Shown here: piece after piece, positions 9,304-18,179 of the stretch
How positions within the stretch are numbered: position 1 is the stretch's first letter
Layout of the letters: every line of letters starts with the position of its first letter
Origin: Hirschia sp.
GTDB taxonomy: Bacteria; Pseudomonadota; Alphaproteobacteria; Caulobacterales; Hyphomonadaceae
Length of the DNA stretch: 64,000 nt
NCBI GenBank assembly: GCA_002709235.1
Contig: PAQI01000031.1
Location: 1-64,000, forward strand
Direction: 5' to 3'
Position numbers and translations under genes: made by a program
Notes under the pieces: generated by a model
What the model was told of the DNA's origin: nothing
Database searches by the model: none
What the model saw: only the letters and a program-made list of their open reading frames with translations

Positions 9304-9891
9304 ATGTCATATCTGTATCTCGGAATAGTCTTGTTCTTCACGGCACATGTCGTTGCTGCCATGCGTTCTCGGGGACCGGGCAATCTGCGCGAAAAGATCG
9401 GCTATGGCCCCTATATGGGGTTGTTCTCGCTGGTCAGTGGATCTGGCCTTGCGCTGATGATCTGGGGCTATGGGCAGGCAAGGATCGACCCTACCAATAT
9501 TCTGTTCTGGACATCGCCGGAATGGACACGACACATCGTCCTGGCGATCATGCCGATATCTCTGATCCTGCTGGTTTCGGCTTATGTGCCGACGGGGCAT
9601 ATAAAGAAATGCGTCAAACACCCCATGCTCGCAGCCGTAAAGATATGGGCAGCAGCTCATCTCATCTATAATGGCGACCTGGCATCGGTTCTTCTGTTCG
9701 GTTCATTTCTCGCCTATGCGGTCTTTTCAAGGATCATGGCGAAGAGACGTGGCGATAATGGTCCGGCCATCAGCAAGGCCAGCGTGAAGGGTGACCTCAT
9801 CGCCATCATCCTCGGCCTGGGCTTCTATGTCGTCACGGTCCTCTGGCTGCATACACTGCTGATCGGTGTACCCGCAGTGGTGCATGGCTGA
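9304..9891 (+). CDS. NnrU-family integral membrane protein
   Basis: 195 aa with about five hydrophobic segments. The opening MSYLYLGIVLFFTAHVVAAM, followed by YGPYMGLFSLVSGSGLALMIWGYG (split over about residues 33-58), matches the NnrU family. These membrane proteins were first linked to nitrite/nitric oxide reductase regulons and relate to methyltransferase-like isoprenylcysteine enzymes. Its function here is unproven. I use the ATG at 9304; the frame opens at 9277. It lies directly downstream of a palindromic operator cluster, so regulation by a repressor is likely. Confidence 0.8.
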   Translation: MSYLYLGIVLFFTAHVVAAMRSRGPGNLREKIGYGPYMGLFSLVSGSGLALMIWGYGQARIDPTNILFWTSPEWTRHIVLAIMPISLILLVSAYVPTGHIKKCVKHPMLAAVKIWAAAHLIYNGDLASVLLFGSFLAYAVFSRIMAKRRGDNGPAISKASVKGDLIAIILGLGFYVVTVLWLHTLLIGVPAVVHG

Positions 9892-9982
9892 CATCTGCAC
9901 GCTTGTCAGGTCCTCAAGCCTTGTCTAATCCCTTCAGGCGCATTCGAATCCACGAAGCACTGACGATCAGGGTATAGTGATC

Positions 9983-10816
9983 ATGTCCAAGCAAGTTCAG
10001 GTAAGACGCAAGACCGTGCGTGACATTGCAGCCGCCAAGAACGGTGTCCCGCTTGTATGCCTGACGGCTTATGACGCACCAACGGCCGCGCTGATGGATG
10101 ACCATGTGGACCTGATCCTGGTCGGGGATTCCGTCGGCATGGTGGTGCACGGCCTGCAATCGACTGTCGGTGTGACAATGGAAATGATGATCATGCACGG
10201 GCAGGCCGTCATGCGCGGATCACAGCAGGCATTCATCGTGGTCGACATGCCATTCGGGTCCTATGAGACTAATCCGGATGTCGCCTTTTTGAATGCTGCA
10301 CGCATCATGAAGGAAACCGGCTGTCAGGCGGTCAAGATCGAGAGCGGAGCCTATGCCGCCGAAGCCGTGCGGCACATGGTTGATCGCGGCATTCCGGTGA
10401 TGGCGCATGTCGGCCTTCGCCCGCAGGCCGTCAATGTCGCTGGTGGCTTTCGTGCAATGGGACGCAATGATGCCGAGCGCGAACGCGTTCTGGATGAAGC
10501 CCGCAAGGCCGATGAGGCAGGGTGCTTTGCAATGGTCATTGAAGGTGTTTCCGAAGATCTGGCGATAGAGATCACGAAAATGGTCTCATGTCCGACCATT
10601 GGCATTGGCGCATCCGCACAATGCGACGGCCAGGTGATCGTCACCAATGACATGCTTGGTCAGTTTGACTGGGTGCCCAAATTCGTCCGCAAGAATGCCG
10701 ACCTGCGCGGCGTGATGAGCCAGGCCTTTGAAAAATATGCCGCCGAGGTGCGTGACCGCAGTTTTCCCGGTGAAAAAGAAGTCTACAGACTGCAATCTGA
10801 CAAGAAATCATCATAG
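9983..10816 (+). CDS. panB: 3-methyl-2-oxobutanoate hydroxymethyltransferase
   Basis: 277 aa. It transfers a hydroxymethyl group from 5,10-methylene-THF to 2-oxoisovalerate, making ketopantoate for pantothenate and CoA synthesis. Recognisable are the metal/substrate loop LVGDSVGMVVHG (about 43-54), the TVGVTMEMMIMH segment, MAHVGLRPQ (about 136-144), the catalytic-type Glu in VIEGV (about 179) and TIGIGASAQCDGQVIV. I start at the ATG at 9983 rather than the GTG six bases upstream. panC is not adjacent in this window. Confidence 0.96.
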   Translation: MSKQVQVRRKTVRDIAAAKNGVPLVCLTAYDAPTAALMDDHVDLILVGDSVGMVVHGLQSTVGVTMEMMIMHGQAVMRGSQQAFIVVDMPFGSYETNPDVAFLNAARIMKETGCQAVKIESGAYAAEAVRHMVDRGIPVMAHVGLRPQAVNVAGGFRAMGRNDAERERVLDEARKADEAGCFAMVIEGVSEDLAIEITKMVSCPTIGIGASAQCDGQVIVTNDMLGQFDWVPKFVRKNADLRGVMSQAFEKYAAEVRDRSFPGEKEVYRLQSDKKSS

Positions 10817-10915
10817 GCCCGCGTTGCCGCGATGCGAGTGCCCGGTTAGGGTGCGGTCAAAATCGCAGGACAGGATCGAACGGGCTGTCATGTAACCATT
10901 TGAAAGGTCGACGAA

Positions 10916-11641
10916 TTGAGCGACATTTTTGAAGAAGTCGAAGAGAGCCTTGCTCACGAGAAGACGGCTCAGCTCTGGAAAAAGTTCTGGCCATTGGTCA
11001 TGACAATCGTGGTTGGGATCATCGCTGCAGTAGCCGCGAACAGCTATCTCGACCACCGCAACGAGCAATCCGTTGAAGAGGCTGGCAAGGCATTTGAAAA
11101 AGGCCTGAAGGCAATCGAAGCCGAAGATCTGAACCAGGTGCGCAGCCAGTTTGGCGAAGCAATGGACAGCAATACCGGCTTTCACGAACTGTCCGCACAT
11201 TATCTGGCGGGCGCTGAATTGCGTCTGGCGGGAGATGAAGGTGCCGCACTGGCAGCGCTTGAAAAAGCAGCCGAAGAAGGCGGTGCGCTGGGCGATCTGG
11301 CCCGCCTCAAGGCGGCCTATCTGAAATCGGATTCATCCAGCCTGGCCGAAGTGGAAGCCTATGTCGCTCCACTCATGAAGGATGGTAATTCATTCTCGGC
11401 ACTGGCACGTGAGCTCATTGCAGCCAAGGCGCTGGAGGAAGGCGATTTTGCCCGCGCGCGGTCCGAATATAATTTCCTGACCCTCAGCATGGATGCGACC
11501 AGCGCGGTTCAGCAACGCGCCTCGCTGACCCTGTCAGTATTACCCACATTGATGGACAATGCCGAGGCCACTGCCACTGTCGATACTCCTGAAGAACAAG
11601 CAGCGTCTGACACTGACGCTCAAGAGGAAGTAACTGAATGA
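10916..11641 (+). CDS. YfgM-like tetratricopeptide membrane protein (TTG start)
   Basis: 241 aa with a cytoplasmic N-terminus, one membrane helix (about 24-43, FWPLVMTIVVGIIAAVAANS) and a periplasmic helical part with TPR-like repeats, ending in a low-complexity acidic tail. The start codon is TTG at 10916 (MSDIFEEVEES), preceded by AAAGG; no in-frame ATG fits the conserved N-terminus. YfgM associates with the Sec translocon and periplasmic chaperones in E. coli. It overlaps bamB by four bases (ATGA), and the order yfgM-bamB-der matches E. coli, so co-transcription is likely. Confidence 0.85.
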   Translation: MSDIFEEVEESLAHEKTAQLWKKFWPLVMTIVVGIIAAVAANSYLDHRNEQSVEEAGKAFEKGLKAIEAEDLNQVRSQFGEAMDSNTGFHELSAHYLAGAELRLAGDEGAALAALEKAAEEGGALGDLARLKAAYLKSDSSSLAEVEAYVAPLMKDGNSFSALARELIAAKALEEGDFARARSEYNFLTLSMDATSAVQQRASLTLSVLPTLMDNAEATATVDTPEEQAASDTDAQEEVTE

Positions 11642-12975
11642 TGCGTATGCGTAATGTGTGGCTCTGTACGCTGGGAGCCGTGATGCTCTCCGGTTGCGCC
11701 CTGTTTGGCGGCGGAGCGGAGAAAAAGGCTGCTGAAGAAGCTGATCGCGCACAGCGCGTACCGCTGATTGCTGCTGATGCAGAGATCAAGGCTGACCCGG
11801 ATCGTGTGGATGTCGCCATCTTCCTGCCAGACCCATCACTGAAACAGGATTGGCCGCAAAGAGGGGCAGGGCCCGACAAGGCAGCCGGACACCGCATCGG
11901 TGCGCTGGATTTCAAGGTCGACTGGAAAGCCGATGCGGGCAAGGGGACGACCAAGAAGTCCACCCTTAACGCGCCACCTGTTTCCGATGGCAATACGCTC
12001 TACATGATTGATGCCTCGCAGACTGTGCGCGCATTCAACGTCTCCAATGGTGACCGCGTATGGGTTTCCAAGCTGGAACCGCTACGCAAGAATGATCGCA
12101 TAGCCTATGGCGGCGGCGTCGCCATTGCGGGCGACAAGGTCATCGTGGCATCCGGATATGGGTATGTCGCGGCTCTGGATCGTAATACCGGCTCCGAAAT
12201 CTGGCGTCAGCTGATGCAGGCACCGGTAACCGGCTCACCGACCGTTGATGACGAACGTATCTACGTCACCACATCAAACAATGAGATCTATGTGCTCTCT
12301 CTGGAAACCGGAGAAGTCTTCTGGAGTGACCAGGCCATCGCCGAAAGCGCGCGCGTCCTGTCCGCTCCCAGCCCGGCACTGGGCGATGAATTGCTCGTCA
12401 CGCCATTTTCCTCCGGTGAGCTGATCGCATTCCTGCCCGCCAATGGTCGTCGCTTGTGGAGCGCCGTGCTGACGCGCGGTGGACGTTTCACGCCGATTTC
12501 CGCCATCAATGACATCGCAGGCAGCCCCGTATTGTCAGAAGGCATGGTGTTTGCGGCCAGCCAGTCCGGTATTCTAGCCGGTATCGATCAGGTCAGCGGC
12601 ACGGTCAGCTGGCGCCAGTCTTTCGGCTCGATCCAGACGCCGGCCGTTTCCGGCCAGTTCATCTTCGCGGTCAACACTGACAGCCAGGTCGCCTGTTTCG
12701 ACAAGAATGATGGCGGCATCCTGTGGGTCACCCAGCTGGACCGCTTCAAGAACGAGAAAAAACGCAAGAACCGTATCGTCTGGACCGGCCCTGTCGTCGT
12801 CTCCGGCAAGATCGTGCTGGCATCATCTGAAGGCCATGTCGTCTCGCTGTCACCTCAGACCGGCGAAGTGCTTGAGGATATCAAGATCGGCGAGGACATC
12901 TTCATCGAACCGATCGTGGCAGGTGAGCGTGTGATCCTGTTGTCTGAAGACGCCAAGCTGATTGCCATTCGCTGA
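11638..12975 (+). CDS. bamB: Outer-membrane assembly lipoprotein BamB
   Basis: 445 aa, somewhat longer than the E. coli protein. The signal ends in the lipobox LSGC (Cys about residue 20). The body is a PQQ-like beta propeller, seen as recurring blades of the form G-x-x-Y-A-L-D-x-x-T-G-x-x-x-W (for example AALDRNTGSEIWRQ and LSLETGEVFW). It belongs to the BAM complex that inserts beta-barrel proteins into the outer membrane. Its start overlaps the yfgM-like gene; der follows 125 bp later. Confidence 0.92.
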   Translation: MMRMRNVWLCTLGAVMLSGCALFGGGAEKKAAEEADRAQRVPLIAADAEIKADPDRVDVAIFLPDPSLKQDWPQRGAGPDKAAGHRIGALDFKVDWKADAGKGTTKKSTLNAPPVSDGNTLYMIDASQTVRAFNVSNGDRVWVSKLEPLRKNDRIAYGGGVAIAGDKVIVASGYGYVAALDRNTGSEIWRQLMQAPVTGSPTVDDERIYVTTSNNEIYVLSLETGEVFWSDQAIAESARVLSAPSPALGDELLVTPFSSGELIAFLPANGRRLWSAVLTRGGRFTPISAINDIAGSPVLSEGMVFAASQSGILAGIDQVSGTVSWRQSFGSIQTPAVSGQFIFAVNTDSQVACFDKNDGGILWVTQLDRFKNEKKRKNRIVWTGPVVVSGKIVLASSEGHVVSLSPQTGEVLEDIKIGEDIFIEPIVAGERVILLSEDAKLIAIR

Positions 12976-13100
12976 TTGCGTTTGGGCCCTGACGGGCTAT
13001 AGAAAAGCACGAGACTGGGTTAAACTGCGCCGCGGCCATTGTGTCTGCGGCGCGTCTGGTTTATTCCGCGCGCCTCCAATACTCTTTAAGGAATAGCCTG

Positions 13101-14513
13101 ATGGCGCTGACGATCGCTATTGTCGGACGGCCCAATGTCGGAAAATCAACGCTCTTCAACCGCCTTGTCGGGAAGAAGATTGCGCTGGTTGACGACTCCC
13201 CGGGCGTGACCCGCGACCGCAAGGAAGCCAAAGGTACGCTTGGTGATCTGGAGTTCGAGCTGATCGACACGGCCGGTTTTGAGGATGTCACGGACAACTC
13301 CCTCGAAGCCCGCATGCGCCACCAGACCGAGCTGGCCATTCAGGAAGCCGATCTCAGCATCTTTCTGATTGATACTCGCGTGGGTGTCACACCCATTGAT
13401 GATCGTTTCGCCAAGCTGCTGCGCGAATATGACAAGCCAGTCGTGCTGGGTGCCAACAAATGCGAGGGCAAGCAGGGTGATGCGGGCCTTTATGAGGCTT
13501 ATGCATTGGGCTTTGGTGAGCCCATCCCGCTATCCGCCGAGCACGGTGAAGGCATGGCCGAACTCTATCAGGCCATTCGCGAGGCCATGCCCGCGGAAAC
13601 CGCAAGGCCCACCAGCGAGATGGACCGCCCCGAATCCGAATGGATGGATGACGAGACCCTGTTCGACCCGGAACGTGAAGAACTGCCCGAGCCGGAAGAG
13701 CGCCCGCTGAAACTGGCTGTTGCCGGGCGCCCCAATGCGGGCAAGTCCACCCTGGTCAACGCGCTTCTGGAATCCGACCGGGTGCTGACAGGCCCCGAAG
13801 CGGGCATCACCCGCGACAGCGTCTCCATCGCCTGGGAATATAATGGCCGCCAGATCAAGCTCGTCGACACGGCAGGCCTGCGCAAGAAGTCCAAGGTGCA
13901 GGAAAAGCTCGAGCGCATGTCCACCGGCGAGACGATCCATTCGATCAAATATGCCGATGTGGTCGCGCTGGTCATGGATTCGCGCGAAGCCTTCGAAAAG
14001 CAGGACCTTCAGATCGCAGACTTCATCCTGCGCGAGGGCCGGGGCCTGATCTTTGTCTGCACCAAATGGGATCTGGTCGAAAATCCGGGGGAACGCCGCC
14101 GCGAACTCGAGGACATGGCCCGCAAGCTCCTGCCACAGTGCAAGGGGGCCGCGCTGGTCACCGTATCGGGCATGACCGGGCGCAATCTCGACAAGCTCAT
14201 GGCCGCAGCCCTCAAGACCTTTGATGACTGGTCCGCGCGCGTGAAAACCCGTGACCTCAATGACTGGCTCGGCCATGTCGTCCAGAAACATCCGCCCCCG
14301 GCACCGGGCGGCCAGCGCATCAAGCCGCGCTACATGGCCCAGATGAAGACCCGCCCGCCAACCTTCGTGCTGATGGCCTCACGCGGCGACCAGATGCCTG
14401 AAAGCTACAAGCGCTATCTGCTCAACGAGATGCGCGAAGCCTTCGGCCTGCCAGGCGTGCCCATCCGCCTCTTCGTCAGACAGGGCAAGAACCCCTTCGC
14501 CGACAAAAAATAG
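13101..14513 (+). CDS. der: Tandem-domain ribosome biogenesis GTPase Der
   Basis: 470 aa with two G domains: GRPNVGKST near residue 9 with [10 protein letters not shown], and GRPNAGKST near 210 with [10 protein letters not shown], followed by a KH-like C-terminus (about 370-470). NKCEG and TKWD supply the base-recognition loops. Der acts late in 50S ribosomal subunit assembly. The ATG at 13101 starts the conserved [16 protein letters not shown] and has AAGGA upstream; the open frame from 13041 is non-coding extension. Confidence 0.97.
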   Translation: MALTIAIVGRPNVGKSTLFNRLVGKKIALVDDSPGVTRDRKEAKGTLGDLEFELIDTAGFEDVTDNSLEARMRHQTELAIQEADLSIFLIDTRVGVTPIDDRFAKLLREYDKPVVLGANKCEGKQGDAGLYEAYALGFGEPIPLSAEHGEGMAELYQAIREAMPAETARPTSEMDRPESEWMDDETLFDPEREELPEPEERPLKLAVAGRPNAGKSTLVNALLESDRVLTGPEAGITRDSVSIAWEYNGRQIKLVDTAGLRKKSKVQEKLERMSTGETIHSIKYADVVALVMDSREAFEKQDLQIADFILREGRGLIFVCTKWDLVENPGERRRELEDMARKLLPQCKGAALVTVSGMTGRNLDKLMAAALKTFDDWSARVKTRDLNDWLGHVVQKHPPPAPGGQRIKPRYMAQMKTRPPTFVLMASRGDQMPESYKRYLLNEMREAFGLPGVPIRLFVRQGKNPFADKK

Positions 14514-14701
14514 GCCGCTCAGCCTTTGCCCCGCTATCGCCGCCGCTGAGCCGCGCGGACTCCAAGGCCACCACCCCCGCATCTCCCGCGAAAGCCGGAG
14601 CCAGCTGGCATGCTGTGTCAGTCCCCTGAAAGCCTCCGCAGTCTGGGTTCACGAAGGCAGGGTCACAGCCGACACCTGCCATAATCGCAATTGCACTCCG
14701 G

Positions 14702-14773
14702 CTCACCGACGTGCTCGGCAGGATCGCCGATCATCCGATCAATCGGGTGGGGGAGCTGGCACCTTGGGGGTGA
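14702..14773 (+). repeat. IS66-type transposase C-terminal remnant, copy 1
   Basis: Reads LTDVLGRIADHPINRVGELAPWG then stop. This resembles the extreme C-terminus of IS66-family transposases (…VLTRIADHPxxRxDELLPW). Nothing of the upstream transposase is present. It ends three bases before the 3' end of the leftward lipoprotein gene. The preceding stretch 14514-14701 has no gene; 14609-14652 resembles 16529-16571 just before copy 4. Confidence 0.65.
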
Positions 14774-14775
14774 TT

Positions 14776-15276
14776 TCATTCAGAAGTCGCCTCGAAATCA
14801 GGATCGTCGCTAACCTTCATGAAGACGGAATGTTCGAGCTCACCCTCGGATCCCATTAACGCACAATATTCGCGACGGCACTTTCCAATCTCGTAATTAA
14901 CCCTTAAATCATTGTCCGCAAGATGGCCTGTTTCACAATCAATTTGAGCTTCTGGTCCCCAATGTTGACTATGAAAGGTAGAAAAAACAGATTCTGCAAG
15001 TTCGTTGCATAAAATCCCCTCTGGCAAGCAATTGTAATTAATCAGCGTAACGCTGCTTGGGAATGGGCCCTCATATTCTCCAGTGTTTGTTTGGATTCCA
15101 GAACAGCTGACAGAATAAGTGTTACCTTCAAATATGCGGATGACTCCACCGGATTGATTGCTCCAAGTCCCGATCATGCTGTCTGGTACGGGATAGGTGA
15201 TCCTGTTTTCGGAAATGTCACATGAAGAAACAAGTGACGCGGTAATAATCACAAAAGTTGACAATAATCTATTCAT
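14776..15276 (-). CDS. Small lipoprotein of unknown function
   Basis: About 166 aa. From the ATG at 15276 it has a lipoprotein signal (LLSTFVIITASLVSSC, Cys near 19), then a cysteine-rich body with at least seven further cysteines, suggesting a disulfide-stabilised periplasmic or surface protein. It is more AT-rich than its neighbours, which suggests transfer. The frame continues upstream to 15369, but that part reads through a transposase remnant. No good ribosome-binding site is visible. Not recognised. Confidence 0.55.
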   Translation of the reverse strand: MNRLLSTFVIITASLVSSCDISENRITYPVPDSMIGTWSNQSGGVIRIFEGNTYSVSCSGIQTNTGEYEGPFPSSVTLINYNCLPEGILCNELAESVFSTFHSQHWGPEAQIDCETGHLADNDLRVNYEIGKCRREYCALMGSEGELEHSVFMKVSDDPDFEATSE

Positions 15277-15337
15277 GAGGAGCCGGGTATGGGTTGGGGA
15301 CAATAAGTGTGAAATGTTGTTCAATGGTACCGAATGG

Positions 15338-15400
15338 GGCTCCGGCAGGATCGCGGACCATCCGATCAATCGGGTGGGGAAGTTGGTGCCGTGGGGGTGA
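15338..15400 (+). repeat. IS66-type transposase C-terminal remnant, copy 2
   Basis: Reads GSGRIADHPINRVGKLVPWG then stop, a shorter and more diverged copy of the tail at 14702-14773. It points toward the 3' end of the leftward gene at 15455, as in the other units. Confidence 0.6.
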
Positions 15401-15454
15401 GATCAAATTACTTCAAAGTCAATTTCAGATTTTAATGTTTAGTGAAACCAAATG

Positions 15455-15721
15455 TCATTCCAGTATTTTGGCTGCTCTCCACTTGGCCTCGAACTCTTCT
15501 TTTGAAGACCATTCGACGTAAGCTAAATCTTCAATGTTTTTTCGAGCATTCAAACTGCTTTCATCTGGCAAAATCACTTCAAAGCCGGATACAGTGTCGA
15601 GCCCAAGAGCTTTATTACTATCTCGTTCGATAGTGTCTTTTTCTGCTCGCCCATCTTCCATGACCCAAACGGCTCGCAAGACTCTATCATTTTTGATCTC
15701 GGAATACATAAATTTTGACAT
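15455..15721 (-). CDS. Small hypothetical protein
   Basis: About 88 aa from the ATG at 15721 (MSKFMYSEIKND), acidic, with a tail rich in Glu, Lys and Ala that is likely helical. The longer frame starting at 15892 would begin inside a palindromic repeat and is probably fortuitous, although the AGGA at the 15721 start is too close to be ideal. It is AT-rich relative to flanking housekeeping genes. Not recognised. Confidence 0.45.
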   Translation of the reverse strand: MSKFMYSEIKNDRVLRAVWVMEDGRAEKDTIERDSNKALGLDTVSGFEVILPDESSLNARKNIEDLAYVEWSSKEEFEAKWRAAKILE

Positions 15722-15848
15722 TCCTAAGTCTAAAAGCTGTCGACTCGTGTGCGTCTTCTTTGTGTAGATTAAATCCCCTATCAATGAAAAGCTCCTCAAT
15801 ACTCTTGTTGATTTGTTCCGAACCCCAATCGCAATGCGGCTTCGCCGC

Positions 15849-15928
15849 GTAGGGTGCATTGAACGCAGGTGAAATGCACCATTTATCCGCATGCAAGATG
15901 GTGCATTTCGGTCTTCAATGCATCCTAC
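15849..15928 (+). repeat. Palindromic MITE-like repeat, GTAGGGTGCATTGA family, copy 1
   Basis: The ends GTAGGGTGCATTGAA and TTCAATGCATCCTAC are near-perfect inverted repeats. A second pair (GTGAAATGCACCAT / ATGGTGCATTTC) nests inside, so the unit can form a cruciform. A close copy lies at 17254-17332. Confidence 0.8.
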
Positions 15929-16010
15929 TTGCCTGGCGGATCGATGCGCACTACCAATCCGGGCGCTGCGGAGACGCCATACTCAACACCCCCAATCCGC
16001 AAGCCTGACT

Positions 16011-16082
16011 CTCACCGATGTGCCGGGCAGGATCGCGGAGCATCCGATCAATCGGGTGGGGGAACTGGCACCTTGGGGGTGA
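16011..16082 (+). repeat. IS66-type transposase C-terminal remnant, copy 3
   Basis: Reads LTDVPGRIAEHPINRVGELAPWG then stop, nearly identical to copy 1. It overlaps the last codons of the leftward gene at 16048, so that protein's C-terminal tail is antisense to the remnant. Confidence 0.65.
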
Positions 16083-16374
16083 TTTGAGTGTTTTCTGATA
16101 CTTCCTCTAATTGGTTGAAATAAAAGAACATTACGACGATTGAAAGTATGCATAAATTTGCAGGTAGGTTTTCATAGCGCGTGTGACTGAGTATTTTACC
16201 CAAAACGAAAGTCGTCAACAACAATGGTGGGATTATAAAAGGCGCAAACCGATAAGGTGACTTCAGCATGAGGCTATGCCCACACTTGGGACAATTGAAA
16301 GCACCGGGTCTGGGAGACTTTCGCCATATTGGAAGTCTCCAATCACAATTACAGCATGACCTATTTTTCTTCAT
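16048..16374 (-). CDS. Zinc-ribbon membrane protein, unknown function
   Basis: 108 aa. Residues 1-35 contain CCNC and CPKC knuckles of a zinc ribbon, followed by two hydrophobic segments (about 44-62 and 71-86), so a small membrane protein with a cytoplasmic metal-binding head is likely. The tail TPKVPVPPPD is the antisense of transposase remnant copy 3, suggesting the original 3' end was replaced when the remnant was acquired. AT-rich. Not recognised. Confidence 0.5.
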   Translation of the reverse strand: MKKNRSCCNCDWRLPIWRKSPRPGAFNCPKCGHSLMLKSPYRFAPFIIPPLLLTTFVLGKILSHTRYENLPANLCILSIVVMFFYFNQLEEVSENTQITPKVPVPPPD

Positions 16375-16432
16375 TTCATAACCCTAGCACTCAGATGTCA
16401 GAGGGGAATCTAAATGTTGGCAAACCCAATAA

Positions 16433-16522
16433 GCACCGTAGGGCGGGTTGAGCGTCAGCGATACCCGCAGTGTCGCCGCCGCTACGGCGGGTGTCGGCTG
16501 CGCCTCGACCCGCCCTACGGTG
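16433..16522 (+). repeat. Palindromic repeat, GTAGGGCGGGTTGAGCG family
   Basis: CACCGTAGGGCGGGTTGAGCG is mirrored by CGCCTCGACCCGCCCTACGGTG about 50 bases later, making a long imperfect hairpin between the zinc-ribbon gene and transposase remnant copy 4. Confidence 0.75.
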
Positions 16523-16566
16523 CTGGCCATGCCGTGTCGGTGCCCTGAAAGCATCTCCAGCCTGAG

Positions 16567-16638
16567 TTCACCGATGTGCTCGGTAGGATCGCGGAGCATC
16601 CGATCAATCGGGTGGGGGAACTGGCGCCGTGGGGATGA
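16567..16638 (+). repeat. IS66-type transposase C-terminal remnant, copy 4
   Basis: Reads FTDVLGRIAEHPINRVGELAPWG then stop. The 44 bases before it (16529-16571) match 14609-14652, so more than the tail was duplicated. It faces the 3' end of the leftward gene at 16712. Confidence 0.65.
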
Positions 16639-16711
16639 AAGCAAGATCCCAACTAACGGACGTTGGGCGCTTTTTGCCTCCCCAATTGCGATCCGCCGGA
16701 ACTGGTCTTCC

Positions 16712-17029
16712 TCAGGGCCGGGTCTGAGAAATGAGGTCCTCGATCTTGTGACAGAGCATGCGTCCTTCGTGGACATTGCCCGCCTTGAATTGGGCGTAGG
16801 TTTCGTCAATCACCGCATGTAATTGGGCTCGCATATCGGCGTGACGTTCCTTGCGGAAGACATGATCTACGCCGCGATGTAGCTCGGCCACAACGCTTTC
16901 CAAGTTCTCTTGTTCTTCCGGCGGTAAATTGGGAAGTTCGAAAAAACCATCTGGCGCTCCCAGAAAAAGCGTAGCGTGAACTTCCAGCAATTGTCCTTTT
17001 GTCTCCGGTGTATAGGGGGGCATGATCAT
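16712..17029 (-). CDS. Small helical hypothetical protein
   Basis: 105 aa, or 103 if the second in-frame ATG at 17023 is used. Soluble, no signal, predicted mostly helical, rich in His and Glu. It is the last of four small leftward genes each abutted by a transposase-tail repeat. Not recognised; immunity or toxin-antitoxin roles would be guesswork. Confidence 0.5.
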   Translation of the reverse strand: MIMPPYTPETKGQLLEVHATLFLGAPDGFFELPNLPPEEQENLESVVAELHRGVDHVFRKERHADMRAQLHAVIDETYAQFKAGNVHEGRMLCHKIEDLISQTRP

Positions 17030-17253
17030 TTGGCGCTCTCAACTTCGATCAACGTCGGATGGGTGGGGGGCGAGGATTGAAACTGAACGTTGGCGGACGC
17101 GTCATCGTGGCATTCAGATATCCGGGCCCTACCAATGAATAGCTACCGCCTCGGCTCTGCGGGGCGATAACGGTCGCTCGGTTGATGCCTGACCATTCCA
17201 TCATATTGCGCATCTGGTAGTTGTTTGATTCAAGCGTTTTTCGGGTCAGCCGC

Positions 17254-17332
17254 GTAGGGTGCATTGAACGCAGGTGAAATGCACCGTTCATCCACATGCA
17301 AGATGGTGCAATTCGGTCCTCAATGCACCTTA
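17254..17332 (+). repeat. Palindromic MITE-like repeat, GTAGGGTGCATTGA family, copy 2
   Basis: About 85-90% identical by eye to 15849-15928, with the same nested inverted repeats. No gene is supported between 17030 and 17474 apart from this unit. Confidence 0.8.
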
Positions 17333-17474
17333 GCTGCCTGACCGAACGGTAACCTTCCATCTGCAGATCTGCTATTTTCAAAGCCTGAATCGCGGCTGTA
17401 TCGAAACTCATCTATGCGGGCCTTCGCCCGGAATCTTATCCCACCCCCATTCGTCCTGCCATAGTCTTTGCGCC

Positions 17475-18128
17475 ATGTTACTTGACCGGCACACACTGGC
17501 ACATTTCTGGATCCTGCTCCGCGACATGCTGTGGTATGCGGGCCGGGATCTGGGCGAGACCAGCATCCTCTCCGTGAAGATGCGCACAACCATTCGCCGG
17601 TGGTTTCGCATGGCTGAATTTGCCCTGCGGCGGCTGATCGTGCTGGATGCACTGGAGCGCCTGTTTGCCGGGGAGGTGCCGCCACCGGCCAGCCCGCCCG
17701 CACCGCCGCGCAATGCGCCGCCTGTGCCCAGCCCGCACAATCGCGATTACATCAGCGTCTGGTCCATGCGCCTGATCGAGCCGCTGGCGGTCCTGCGGTC
17801 GAAGCGAACCGGGCCGCCAGCACCCCTTCACAAGCCGGGCCCGCATGATGAGCTTGCGGCGATGGAATGTCAGCGTCTGCGCCTGCGGCTGGAAGCCTTC
17901 AACAGGCTGATCGCGCGGCGCGGCGAGCGTGCGACGCGGCTGATGGCGTGGTTTCTTTCACGCGGCCCGCAGGATCACTGCACACCCTGGCGCTGGTCCA
18001 GATGCCCCTTTGTGCGCCACCGCGATTTTGGCGACACCCTCCGCCAGATCATCGCGCTCAGCGACCGCGCCGTGCAGGTGCAATATATCCGCACCCATGA
18101 TCCGCCGCCCGTGGAAGACTATACATGA
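17475..18128 (+). CDS. Conserved-looking hypothetical protein
   Basis: 217 aa, arginine-rich, no signal peptide. An N-terminal helical part (about 1-65) is followed by a proline-rich linker (PPPASPPAPPRNAPP, about 72-86) and a second helical part with RLRLRLEAFNRLIARRGERA. GC-rich codon use matches the host, unlike the AT-rich genes just before it, so it seems native. No domain is recognised. It faces the SDR gene end-to-end with a 51-bp gap. Confidence 0.6.
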   Translation: MLLDRHTLAHFWILLRDMLWYAGRDLGETSILSVKMRTTIRRWFRMAEFALRRLIVLDALERLFAGEVPPPASPPAPPRNAPPVPSPHNRDYISVWSMRLIEPLAVLRSKRTGPPAPLHKPGPHDELAAMECQRLRLRLEAFNRLIARRGERATRLMAWFLSRGPQDHCTPWRWSRCPFVRHRDFGDTLRQIIALSDRAVQVQYIRTHDPPPVEDYT

Positions 18129-18179
18129 CACAAGCACCTTGCTCCTCCACCTCATGGGTAGAGGAGACAAGGGCGCGTC

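Noticed and set aside
14514-17410. Integron with attC sites
   Set aside because: The array looks cassette-like, but there is no integrase gene, and the shared repeats encode a transposase tail rather than showing attC core sites.
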